A program made the translations under genes and the position numbers. This document shows positions 1 to 10,333 of a stretch of 64,000 bases of DNA, piece by piece. A model generated the notes under the pieces. That model was given only the letters and a program-made list of their open reading frames with translations, was not told the DNA's origin and searched no databases. How positions within the stretch are numbered: position 1 is the first letter of the stretch; each line of letters begins with the position of its first letter. Location of the stretch: positions 206,615,876 through 206,679,875 of the forward strand of contig NC_084663.1 of NCBI RefSeq assembly GCF_028389875.1. Direction: 5' to 3'. The DNA is from Rhea pennata (taxonomy: Eukaryota; Chordata; Aves; Rheiformes; Rheidae).

Positions 1-280
1 TCGCCGCCTGCCGCAGGGGCCACGCCGGGGCAGGCCCCAGGGCAGCGGGGCCACGGCCCGGGAGCTCCACAGGGCTGGAGCAGCACCCTGGGCCTGGCCG
101 TGCGCGCGGCGGCGCCACCTCCCCTGCCCGCACCTGTCCCCTGCTCAGAGGCGCCGCCTCCAGCCTGGGGCTGCCCGCGCCCCGCAGCCCTTTTTGTACC
201 GCCGGGGCCACCCACGTCACCCACCGCTACTGTGACAGGGCACCACCACCGGCGTGACACTGACCCCCACTGTGACATGC
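1..280 (-). promoter_or_regulatory. Promoter block of an off-window PHF7-like copy
   Basis: GC-rich, CpG-rich block homologous to the sequence upstream of genes A and B. Reading the minus strand it has a TGACGTGG CRE-like site (219-212), then a TACAAAAA TATA-like box (198-191) 13 bases downstream, then GC-rich DNA. Because transcription runs leftward, the gene it would serve lies before position 1. A putative 5'UTR donor that is GT in the other copies reads GC here (positions 4-3). Confidence 0.5.
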
Positions 281-2087
281 TGCTGCCACTCCCAGGCGGG
301 ACAAAAGGCTGGAACCAAAAGCCTTGGCCAGCCCCCCAGGCGGGAGGTACCTGCCACTTCTGCCCTTGCCTCAGCCCTCTCCTCACACTGCTGAAATCCA
401 GGTTGGACAAAGAAGCCGTTAGGGGCCTCTTCCTGAAAATCCAGCCACAACTAGTTCCTCCCGTGACCGGCCTCATGCCCACGTTTGGCCACTCAGGGAG
501 TTCCTGGGGAGAAGCAGGCACACAAAACTGCCTGTTTCCCACAAGTTCTCGTTCTGCCCTGAGCGGCAACCCTTCAATGAGGAGGCGGCAAAGGAAACAC
601 CTCTGCCCAAACGACTCCACCGGTTTGGCCTGCACAGCTCTGATTCTGGCTTTCTCTTCAGGTGCATGTTTCCCAAAAAGGTCGTGCCTCGCTCTCTCAC
701 ACGTTCCCTCTGCCCGTTGTTCTGGGTGCGCCGATTGCCTCTTGCAAATCCTCTCCGCGGTTACTTGGGTTTGCTCTTGTTGCCCTGGACATTTCAAGCT
801 GAGGCTGGAACATTTGCTAGGAGGAAGACAAGCGGGACCAGCTCAAGGGGGCTCTCCCCACAACGCACGAGGAAGCTCTTCTGTAGCCCAGCATTGGTCC
901 ATCTAGGCCAAAGCGTCAAGAATGAGAGTAAAAGAAGAGGACGACAGTTCAACACGGGTTTCCACACAGGGCTCACTTTCGAACCCCTCTCTACCTCCTC
1001 CTTCCCCTGCTGCTCTGGCTCTGAAGGCTGCGAGGTTCAGTCTGGAGGTGGTGAAGTGGAGGGCATTACCGCGTCCTGGAGGCAGCACCTGGAGTCCTTG
1101 GACAGCATGCACTTCGATGTCCATGCTGATAGATTTCTTCCTCACGCGAGGACCCCTTGGCCTCCTCTTTCTATGTTTGCCAACACCCTCTTGCCCCTTG
1201 TGCACTCTTCCACATTGACTACGTGCGGTGCATTTTACGCATGCGAGATACTGCTTTGTTCTCTTGGTTCTCCCTGGAAATGTTCTCTTTTCTTTCTCTT
1301 TCTCTCTCTCTTTTTTTTTTTTTTTTTTTTCTTCCCCAGATTCAGGCCTCTGTATTTCTTTTGCTGCCGCCTGGGCATCTTCTGTATAGCAGTGGTGCCT
1401 CCCATAACAGCCCATGCCCCATCCCTTGTCACCCCATGCCTGCACTCCGCTGCAGCATCTGCTGTCTCCACCTCACAAGTAGTCTGCTATTGTACCAGGC
1501 CTAGACTAGGCCCAAGGGCTAGAGGGGTGAATGGGGCTGCACCCCTTAAAAATAGACAGAAAAAAGAAAAAAGAAAAAAGTCAGCCAAAGCCACAGGAAA
1601 CCCAAACTAGAGGTAGTCCTGAGGAGGATCAGGAGGTTAGCTGGTAAGCCAGAGGACCTGGCAAGGCACCATCCCTACTTGTCATGGCACCAAGCCTGTG
1701 GCCTTTGGGAAGAACGTCCTAAAGGCTGCAGGAGTACTGCCGCACATCCCCAGTGGCAGTGGAGGGGAGTGGCGAGACAAAGAAGCTGGAACATGCCTGA
1801 GGGCTAAGGGCTCGGCACCCGACCGAGGAGGCCACCAAGTAGCCCCTGCGCAAAGGCTGCCACACGGGAAGAGGAGAGCCATCCTGTGAGCCCGGCAGTC
1901 CGGCCCCCGCATCTGAGCCCAGAATGATCCAAGAGGCCGTTTCGGCAATGGCCAGGGCCTCCACCCAAGGTGTTAATCAACACACCCAAGCACCCAGCTT
2001 GTGCCCAGGCTGAATGCAGGCACAGCAGGAGGTGCCAGGGGAATCTTCAGGAACGGAGAGTGGTTGTGACCATGAGTCCGATGCTTT
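281..2087. other. Spacer of unit 1
   Basis: About 1.8 kb between the promoter-like block and the CR1. Long open frames occur on both strands because stops are rare in this GC-rich DNA, but none shows a domain. It contains the CT/T tract at 1284-1337 and an A-rich run at 1548-1581. Function unknown; nothing recognisable. Confidence 0.6.
1284..1337 (+). repeat. CT/T tract, unit 1
   Basis: Pyrimidine run of CTTT and CT repeats followed by about 21 T. It is followed by CTTCCCCAG, so on the plus strand it imitates a strong splice acceptor. Confidence 0.85.
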
Positions 2088-3280
2088 CATAGAATCATAG
2101 AATCAATAATGTTGGAAGGGACCTCTGGAGATCATCTAGTAGAACCTAGTTCAGCAGGGGCTCAGCAGGGTCACCTAGAGCATGTTAGACAGGGTTGCGT
2201 CCAGGCGGGCCTTGAAGATCTCCAGAGAAGGAGACTCCACAACCTCTCTGGGCAGCCTGGTCCAGTGCTCTGCCACTCTCACAGTGAAGAAATTCCCCCT
2301 CACGGTCAGGCGGAACTTCCTGTGCTTCAGTTTCTGCCCATTGCCTCTTGTCCTGTCTCACGGGGCAACTGAAAAGAGTTTGTCCCCATCTCCTTGACAC
2401 CCTCCCTCCAGGTACTTATACACATTGATAAGATTCCCCCCACCCCCCGCCCTTGGTCTTCTCTTCCCCAGGCTGAAGAGGACCAGCTCGTGCAGCCGTT
2501 CCTCATAGGGCAGGTGCTCCAGCCCTCTGATCATCTTCGTAGCCCTGTGCTGGACTCTCTGCAGTAGCTCCATGTGTGTCTTGTCCTGGGGAGCCCAGAA
2601 CTGGACACAGGACTCGAGATGAGGCCTCCGCAGGGCTGAGGAGAGGGGCAGGATCACCTCCCTCCACCTGCTGGCAACACTCCTCCCAGCGCACCCCAGG
2701 AGACTCTCCATTGGCCTTCTTGGCCACAAGGGCACATTGCTGGCTCATGGTCAACTTGTCATCCCCCAGCACTCCCAGGTCCTTCTCTGCAGAGCTGCTC
2801 TCCAGGAGGTCAGCCCCCAGCTTGTCCTGGTGCCTAGGGTTATTTTTCCCTAAGTGCAGGACCCTGGGCTTGCCCTTGTTGAACCTCCTGAGATTCCTCT
2901 ATACCCAACTCTCCAGCCTGTCCAGGTCTCTCTGAATGGCAGCACAGCCCACTGGTGTGTCAGCCACTCCTCCCAGCTTGGCATCATCTGCAAACTTGCT
3001 GAGGAGTCACTCCGTCCCCTCATCCAGGTTATTGATGAAAAAGTTGAACAGGATGGGACCCAGGACTGAGCCCTGGGGGACGCCACTAGCCACAGGCCTC
3101 CAACTAGACTCCACGCCACCGATGACGACCCTGTGAGCTCTGCCTTTCAGCCAGTTCTCAAGCCACCTCACTGTCCACTCGTCTAACCCACCCTTCCCGA
3201 GCTTCTCTGGGAGGACGTTATGGGAGACAGTGTCAAAAGCCTTGCTGAAGTCAAGGTTTATGCCAGCGATGAGGAGTTCC
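2088..3280 (-). mobile_element. CR1 LINE, 5'-truncated, unit 1
   Basis: Minus-strand CR1. The 3' end is at the left, with the TTCTATGA-type terminal repeat. Reading leftward from 3280, decayed reverse transcriptase motifs are visible: the LDFSKAFDT block, the [10 protein letters not shown] block and FADD, followed by the C-terminal part of ORF2. A stop codon (TGA at 3009-3007) interrupts the frame just before FADD, and frameshifts occur toward the 3' end. The element is dead and 5'-truncated just before the LDFSKAF motif. Confidence 0.92.
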
Positions 3281-3284
3281 TAAA

Positions 3285-3622
3285 ATCACAGAACACTTGG
3301 GCTTGGATGGCACGTCTGCAGGCCATGTGGTCCCAAGCAGCCTGCTCAGGCAGGCTCTGCTAGAGCAGCTTGCCTGGCACCAGGGCCAGTCGGCTTGTCA
3401 AGGTCTCCAAGGATGGAGACTCCACCACCTCTCGAGGAAGCCTGTTCCAACGTTCCAGCACCCTCACAAGCAGGAAGTGTTTTTCAAGCTTCAGTTGGAA
3501 TTTCCTGCCTGCCACTTTGAGCCCTTTGCCTCTCGCCTGCTCACAGAGCACCTTGAGAGGAGGGCCTCCGTCTTCTTTACACCCTCCTATCAGATACTTT
3601 CAACATTGAGGGCAACTCCCCC
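3285..3622 (-). mobile_element. Second CR1 fragment (other subfamily), unit 1
   Basis: A CR1 3' end on the minus strand directly abutting the first. It keeps the C-terminal ORF2 segment with the [17 protein letters not shown] motif but has a more diverged 3' tail starting near ATCACAGAACA. It probably belongs to a different, older CR1 subfamily. Confidence 0.8.
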
Positions 3623-3630
3623 TCCCCCCA

Positions 3631-3669
3631 GAGCCAGAGCAGGAGCCGGAGCCGGAGCCGGAGCCAGAG
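3631..3669 (+). repeat. GAGCCG hexamer microsatellite, unit 1
   Basis: Short imperfect array of GAGCCG/GAGCCA hexamers just downstream of the PHF7-like 3' end. Same length in all three units. Confidence 0.85.
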
Positions 3670-3964
3670 TCTTCCCTTCTCCAAGCAAAACAATCCCACC
3701 TCTCTCACAGGCTCTGCAGTCAGGGACCTGGTCTGCAGTTGGTGCACTGCCACCGGTCAGTCCAATTGTCTCATCAATGCAGAGACCAGTGGTGAGTTCT
3801 TGGGCCACCCCGGCAACTACGGAGCTCTGCGCCCTGGGCACCCACAGTGTGTACCGCAGCTCTAGGGCAATTTTCTCTCTCCCAAAGGGGGTTTTCATTC
3901 GTCGATCTCGCCTGCAGCTTCACAAATGCCACCGCTCTTGCCACAGGACTAGAACTCAATTCTC

Positions 3965-3970
3965 TTTATT
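3965..3970 (-). terminator. Poly(A) signal of unit 1
   Basis: AATAAA on the minus strand, homologous to the signal of gene B. In this unit it is separated from the gene A stop codon by the 2555-bp insert, so it lies more than 2.8 kb downstream of the stop rather than about 210 bases. Confidence 0.6.
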
Positions 3971-4120
3971 GACAGGCAGGCAGGGGGTGGTTGGTTCCCA
4001 CTGGCAGGAAGGCAGCATCCCCCTGCCCAGTGCATCCGGAGGGATGACCCAGGCTGGGCGCTCGCAGCAGGCCTCACGGGGCTCCCTCTGGCAGGGGCTG
4101 GGCAGCGCTGGCATCCCTTG

Positions 4121-4187
4121 GGCCCGATGCACAGAGCTGCCAGCAAGCAGCCCCAGCGGGCTGGGGCAGCGCGGGCTCTTCAGCGCC
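4121..4187. repeat. Left 67-bp direct repeat of the insert
   Basis: Exact copy of 6743-6809. It contains the end of PHF7-like exon 9, including the stop codon, and the beginning of its 3'UTR. Confidence 0.9.
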
Positions 4188-4846
4188 TGATACTTGATAC
4201 CTGATACTTGGTCAGAATAGTCTAGTGTTGTAACTTTTTAGTGCCTAGAACAATACCGCTGTGTTAAGCGGGATACAAATAAGTAACTAACAAGGTCTTG
4301 GAAATCTGTGAGAAAGAACAGCGGTTGGTCACATAGATTCTGTGGCTTCCAGCCACAGAATTACCATGAGAAGCAGTCAACATGAAGGTCAGAAGCTGAA
4401 GGGTAGTGAAATAGCGACCCTCAAAGTCAAATGTGGCCCCCGAAATAAGTCTGCATGCGTGCGCAGTGTCATAGCCCAGTTATGCAACCGGGGAGGAGTT
4501 GGGCTAGACTCCCTGCACTTCTTGGCCCCATGTGCCAGGGCTCCCGCCTCCCGCAAGTAATCATAAATGCCGGAGTTTTCTGAAGGAGAGGGAGGCTGCT
4601 ACACAACAGAGGACCACGTTGCCTCCTCGGGGACGCCCAAAAAGATTGTGCCTGCCGACTCTCTCCCTCACCATGCAGACGATCGGGACAAGCATTGAGG
4701 TGGTCCTTCTCGAGATTACCATCGGGTCGGTCTGTTTGTAAGTATCTACTAATAAACTGCTTGCTACTGAAGAGTGTTTGTGTGTGTGTGTGTTTGTGCT
4801 GGCTTGCCAAACCGGATGTTTGGCCCCCGGGAATCTAACTAGAACA
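4188..4846 (+). mobile_element. LTR-like sequence of an avian endogenous retrovirus, probably solo
   Basis: Starts with TG and ends with CA, carries a TATA-like ATAAAT near 4563, a canonical AATAAA at 4751-4756 followed by a short TG run (4779-4792), and ends with a CCGGGAATC stretch that resembles a tRNA-derived primer binding site. This order fits U3-R-U5 of an LTR on the plus strand. No gag, pol or env sequence follows. The family is not identified and no short target duplication was found, so the call is tentative. Confidence 0.45.
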
Positions 4847-6742
4847 TGATCTCAGGAAAAAATCAACATAGTGGAGTTTTTCTCAGGGTGTTTTAAGAGA
4901 AGACAACCATGAAGCTGTAATAAATTCATTTGCTTCTGGATCAATTAAATTTAAAGCTGTTGATGGATAGTAGTAGGTACAGAAGGAGAAGCAGTTAGAG
5001 AGTGAAATCGTCAAATAATGAAGTTGAATGGATTTGAAGTAAGAATTAATTCACTCATGGGAAAGTGCTTCTTAATTCTGATGAGAAAGCACCTAGAGAT
5101 AAAGATTCTGGTCTTTACCACTTCTTTCCTTTGACCCCTACTGCCAGTACCTAGGCTTATTTTCCATTTTATAGGGTTAGAGATAATGCAAAATCTGAGC
5201 TTTAAGAGTTTTTATTCTCAAAGAAAAGAAGAAAGAATCTGCCTGCAAAATCTGTTTGCTTACCAAACAAGTCTGATGTACTTGCTCAACTAACCATGGA
5301 AGTAGTTAATGCTTATTTCCTAATAGCAGCTAAATAAAGCCAAGGACAACACCCAGCTGAACAGCAGTTGTAAGAAAGTTAACCAGAACAAAGAATTAAA
5401 TCCAGATTAATTTTGGTTAATTCTATAGCACTTTGCTTGCCTTTTTCTTGCCTGAACTTCAAAGATTTCCAAGCAGTATTATAACACACGCATCTCTGTT
5501 ACTCAGCAATTTTATCTCCCATACATGTTTTTGAAAATCCTTATTTTGGTTCCAAAGGGATAGATTTGATGCAAACAAAGAAAGTAACTCTTCAGGAGAT
5601 GCCAGATATGTTCATCTAAACCATTGGGAGCTGCACAGAAACAGAAGGGAAAAACCTCTGAGTCCCTTGCTCCCAGGAGCATTACTCCGTTTTATCTGAG
5701 TTAAGGAAGATCATGTTTAATGCTTGAAGGGCCAATGGCCCTTTCTGCTAGATTCCTTCTAGTAGAGAGCAGAGGTGGACAAACTGCAGTACCTTATACA
5801 AGCCTTCAGGCAGGAGGCTATGTGAGAGGTGGAAAAGAGCCATATGGCTGTGCTAGGTGCACTGGAGCCTGGTTGGAGTAACAAGAACAAGGCAGAGGTG
5901 AGGCAAGGCAAGCGGATATATTATTATATCTTTTTCTCTGACATATAAAGAATTCAGCTTAAATCTGTATCTCACTCCTAATTTTACTCAGGGTGTGAGC
6001 TGACCTGAGTGCACTGCAGATGATCAGAAAGTTAGGGGTGAAGAATGAGGTCCATTTACAAGCTAACTTGACATCAAAAAAAATTACAGCCTTTAGAAGA
6101 AATAGCATTTTTCTATTCAGATAGAGTCTATGTAACTCATACTAAAAAAAAGGTCAGTCTTTTTCATACTTATGTGATTGATTTTGATAATGCATGATTT
6201 CAGTGTTGAGACTCAAGCCTCAGTGAATAGTTTGAAATCTGAGAGCATCACTGGCATAAAGGATGCTGAAAAAATATTGAGTAAGCCCTTGTTCATAGCT
6301 GTGAAAGTCCAAGGCCCATTGCCTACAAGTAAACTGGTTTACGATGCATGAATGCCTGTCTACATGCAACGAGATACTTCCCAAATAAATGACAGGACTT
6401 GGGACATAGGGTGTAAAATAAGAAAAACAAGGCACTGAGGGATTACTGACATTTTGCTGTTACTGACTGTTATACAAAGAAATTTGTTTACAGGAAAAGA
6501 GGAAAAATTAATTTACATAAAACTCAGAAATCTTTGGTACTATAAAACAAACTTTAAGTGTAGAGAAAGAATTATTACTAGTCCAGAACTAATTATTAGA
6601 GAAAGAAAAACAGATGATATGTAAATGGAAAAAATATTTTAATATATTAACAATATTACAAATAAAAAAAAACAATGATATATTTAAATATGATAAAACA
6701 AAATTCTTAGTTTCTACTTTTCCTGAAGAATAGAACACAGAA
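4847..6742. other. AT-rich part of the insert, no gene seen
   Basis: About 1.9 kb of AT-rich DNA unlike the surrounding GC-rich array but similar in composition to the region after 23259. Reading frames are short. I see no known repeat. It may be flanking DNA captured from elsewhere together with the LTR. Confidence 0.5.
6638..6643 (-). terminator. Possible substitute poly(A) signal for gene A
   Basis: ATTAAA on the minus strand inside the insert, about 160 bases after the gene A stop codon. It could replace the displaced family signal. Motif evidence only, and such hexamers are common in AT-rich DNA. Confidence 0.25.
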
Positions 6743-6809
6743 GGCCCGATGCACAGAGCTGCCAGCAAGCAGCCCCAGCGGGCTGGGGCAGCGCGGGCTC
6801 TTCAGCGCC
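6743..6809. repeat. Right 67-bp direct repeat of the insert
   Basis: Exact copy of 4121-4187. This copy is continuous with the rest of exon 9 of gene A and so supplies its real stop codon. Confidence 0.9.
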
Positions 6810-9800
6810 GGCTGTACGGCTGTTTGGAGCGGCGCTGTAGCCGCCCGCGGCCCGGCCTTCGCTCTGGCCCCGTCTGGCCTGAGCGCCTGCTGCTCGCGGG
6901 AGCCTGGGAGCTGGCCGACGATGCTGCCTGTCTGCTGGTGCTGGCGCTGGCCGTCCCCGACTGCGTGCTGGAGGCTGCAGGAGAGGCAGGAAGGTCAGCA
7001 GCACGGCCCCTTGCGCCCAGGCCAGGAGAGGCCAGAGCGCGGGCTGCCCGGCGAGGAGAGAGCCTCTGCCAAGCGCAGCCTGAGCATCCGCAGGCGGGCC
7101 TTGTCTGGCTCCTGCCTCTGGCCTGGGGGCGCCTGCATGCACCCGGGGTCTCCTCTTACTGGTGCCCAGCCCCGCACAGTCGTCACACTCCCAGGTGGCT
7201 GTGGAGGGCCTCAAGGCGGAGCAGCGGCGGTGCGTGCCCTTGGCAGCACAGGAGGAGCAGAGCAGCAGCTGCCACGGCCTGGGAAAGCAAAGGGGTGGGT
7301 GGCCAGAGGGGCAGCCAGGGCTGGCAGGGACACCAGGGAGGCAGCCAAGGGCAGAGGGAGGTGAGCAGGAGGCTACCCGGCAGAGCTCCCCCAGCTGGCA
7401 CCACCTGAGCAACAAGAGGCCTTGCTCCCGCAGCCCTGCAGGGTGGCAAGAGCCTGGGCACAGCCCCAGGCCAACCCTCCGCTCCTTGGTGTGCCACTAG
7501 CCCAGAGCTAGCAGGAGATGATGCCTCCTGGCCTGGGAGCTCGGCACTGCCGTGGCAAAGCCCTCTCCCTCTCTCTCTCCTTCCTGCCCTGCAGGCCGTC
7601 CATCCCCCTTCCAAAGACCTTCCGAGATGGTGCCAGGCTGCCACAAAGGCACCTGCTGCCACGTGGGCAGGGGGGAAACTGCTGCTTGGCTGACTTACCC
7701 CTCTTCCGCTGCCTCCTCTCGGCCGCGCGCACAAAGACACCGGCTGGCATCGCATCGCCCGTGCCTCTCGTAGAGCTCCTCAAAAGCTCCCTCTGCCTCC
7801 CACGTGGGTTGTCTGCCGGGCAGAAGCCAAGCAAGGGCATGAGCCTCCCCGGCCCCTTCGGCCTGTGCCCTTCTTCTCTCTCGTGGCCACAGGGCAAGGG
7901 CAGAAGAGAACCAACCTGAGGGGCACTCGGATGCCCACGGAAGACATTTCCCACAGGAAAGCCTCCCTGTCTTGGCACTGCGGGCACTGGAAGCAGAAGA
8001 AGCCTGCCCCAAGAGCCTGTCGCTGCAAGAGAGCCCCAGGCAGCGTGAGTGGGCCACTGCCCGCTGCTGGCCACCTGCTGTGCCCAAGGGGCGCGGGAAG
8101 GGCCTCCTACCTGGACGCAGCCACGGTGGAACCACGCGTGCTTACATGCGGGGCACACCAGCGTGTGGTGGGAGAGCTTTCCCTCCACGGGCTCCAGACA
8201 GATGAGGCAGGAGGTCTCCCCATCCTGGTGCGCCTGCACTTGTTGCTCCGGGCGATGTGCCCGGCAGAAGGACCTGGGCGCAACACGGAAGCGCTGGGCA
8301 AGGTCGGGACGTGCGGAGTCGCCCCGCCTTTCTCGACAAGACTACCCCAAAGGCGGCAGAGGCTGGTTGCTCCCCGGGCAACACGCGCGAGTCTCTCTTC
8401 CCATCCCTTTCCCACTTCCCCTGCATCTGCCACTCGAGGGGCGCGGCAGGTTCTGCCAGAGGCCTGCACATCCTGCCTCTCACGGGGGCTCCGGCGCCCT
8501 CTCGCCCAGCTGGGCACCTTGCCTGTGCGGAGGAGGCCTGACCAAGACGCCGGCTTGGCAGCCCGCAGCCCGGCAGGCATCCCCAGCTCCCAGGGCACCC
8601 ACAGCAAGGCACTGCCAGCGCATGGCTGGTGGCAGACCCTCCCGCTCTGCTCCGGCACCCAGGGCAGGGGAAACGGTGGCAGAAAGGAGCCCTCCACGCC
8701 CCGGCGCTGGCTCTGGCAGGGCTCTGGCAGGGGCACCGCCGGGCAGAGCACGCAGCTGCTTTGTCCGCTTGGCCGGCGCCGGCAGGAGGCCGACTGAGGC
8801 CAAGGCAGCCCAGCACGAGGCTCCCCAGCTCTTACCTGTACTGCCCAAAGAACTGCGAGACGCAGCCGTCTTCGCAGCCGCACGGGAAGTGGAAGCTGCG
8901 CTTGCAGCCCTTCTGATGGCAGCAAATGGTGGCCCCGCGCTCACCACAGACGTAGCACAGCTGGAAAGAGAACAGCAGACCCTCATCAGCCCCACGTGCT
9001 CGCGGCCCCCCAAGGCCTGCCCCACACCTTTGCCAAGGCTGCGGGCGTGGGGGCACCGCGGCCTCACGACCTGCACAGCCGCCTCCAGCACTGGGCTTCT
9101 GCCTTCTGCCGGAGCCTCTCTGGAGCTCCTGCGACTCACACAACTGCCCGCGATTTCCTTCCCGGGGTCCAGGCTGAGCTTGCACAAACCCCCACCCCTA
9201 CGAGCTCCTCACCTTCCGACTTGCCCGCTTCACCACCCGCCTGATCTCTGCCGGAAGAAACTCGTCGGCTCCCGTCTCAGACGCGCGTCTCACGGGGAGC
9301 CCGCCGGCAAGATACTGAAAAACAGAAAGCTCCCAGCGCTCATTCAGTCCTGCAGGCATGGCGCATTGCTAGCGGATGGTGCTGAGACACCGGCGAGAGG
9401 TCCAGGGCAGGCCACGCTCCGGTGCCTGGGGCTGGGTGACCTGCAGTGCTGCTGGGCCTCGGAGCTGCTGCACAACAAGCAGCGCAAAGGCCTGGAGAAC
9501 TGGGCTGTGCTGTGGGCAGGGAAGGCCCTGGCGGCGAGCGCCCGGGCGAGGGGCTGGGGAGCACTCCCGCAGGCAGCGCTGGGCTGCTGGGCCTTCCTGA
9601 GCTGAGCCCCTGCCATGCTGGGGCAGACCTGGAGAGCCCGAGCAGCACGCAGCAAAGGGTCCCCAGCAAGCGCAGGAGTTGTTGAGGAGGAGGTGACACC
9701 CCCCAGAGCTCTTGGGATGGGATTTCCCACAGCCACAAACCCCGCCCCCTCCCCACGCCCCACGCTGCCCACGTGGCCATGGAGATTACAAGGTGCTGGG

Positions 9801-10333
9801 CAGGGGCACCAGGCGGGAGCTGGAGGCGTCTCCCGGGAGACTCACCAGGCAATTCTCATGGGCACAGAGTCCACCATTCCGGCGTTTCTCGCCGTACTTA
9901 TCCGCGTCGGAATCGGCCCGGCGACACAGCACGCAGGCTGCAGGGGCAGAGCAAAGGCCGCAAGCACTGAGCATCTCTCTGGGGCCTGCACAAGTGTCCT
10001 GGAGGGCTTCCCCTGGCAGGGCCCGCTCTTTCCCGGCTCTCCAAATGCCCTCCTGGTGCTGCCTGCATCCCCCACGGCTCCGCGACAGCCCCACGCTGAC
10101 CCAGAGGAGGCTCCTGCACTGGCCCCAGGGGTTCCCACGCACGACCTGCCCCCTCGCCTTCCCCTTGCCTCTCCCGGCCCCTCTCGCCCCTTCCCAGCAC
10201 AGACCGTTCCTCCCTGCATGCCTCTGCAGCCTAGCACGTCCCTCCCCGCGCCCCCGGCCTCGTGCGCAGCACAGGAGCTCGGGGTCCCTCTGCTCTCACC
10301 CTCCTCCCTGGCGTCGGGCGCCTTGCGCTTCAT
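6802..10333 (-). CDS. PHF7: PHF7-like PHD/RING-finger protein, gene A (9 exons)
   Basis: Spliced coding region on the minus strand. Exons: 10333-10300, 9937-9846, 9314-9213, 8960-8836, 8273-8111, 8022-7916, 7812-7699, 7278-7160, 6974-6802 (stop 6804-6802). All introns are GT-AG and phases agree, giving 342 residues (human PHF7 is about 380). Seen: an extended-PHD pre-finger (C13, C16, H38, C41), its second finger (C78, C81, C90, C95, H100, C103, C121, H124), a RING-variant/PHD finger (C140, C143, C158, C161, H167, C170, C185, C188), a third PHD-like finger (C233/C235, C253, C256, H262, C265, C277, C280), then a Ser-rich and Arg-rich tail ending YSRR. The start is the first Met of exon 1, 30 bases before a good donor. 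Known for mammalian PHF7: it reads H3K4 methylation and acts as a histone ubiquitin ligase in spermatids; that role here is inferred. G2E3 is a relative, but no HECT domain is seen. The 3'UTR is broken by an insertion at 6742. Confidence 0.85.

Larger units (their letters stand above)
4188..6742. mobile_element. 2.55-kb insertion flanked by 67-bp direct repeats
   Basis: This segment is missing from units 2 and 3. The 67 bases before it (4121-4187) are repeated exactly after it (6743-6809). The left 0.66 kb looks like an LTR; the remaining 1.9 kb is AT-rich with no recognisable coding sequence. It sits in the 3'UTR of gene A. The 67-bp repeat is much longer than a retroviral or transposon target duplication (usually 4-20 bp), so the event may be a segmental insertion or a recombination join between two units rather than simple transposition. 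Confidence 0.75.

Noticed and set aside
100..1610. Long plus-strand frames of 268 and 314 codons in the spacer
   Set aside because: No domain, run through the poly(T) tract giving long Phe runs, and frames shift between units because of tract length.
4847..6742. Internal retroviral genes after the LTR-like sequence
   Set aside because: No gag, pol or env frames or motifs are visible; reading frames are short and AT-rich, so the LTR is most likely solo.
6714..7415. 233-codon minus-strand frame read straight through exon 8 and intron 8
   Set aside because: Replaced by the spliced model: a GTAAGA donor at 7159 and CCTGCAG acceptor at 6975 join exon 8 to a Ser/Arg-rich tail in a different frame, which fits the family better.
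8049..9605. 518-codon open frame on the plus strand (and its copy at 16040-17596)
   Set aside because: It lies antisense across introns and exons of the PHF7-like genes in GC-rich DNA where stops are rare. It has no domain and its amino acid make-up is low-complexity.
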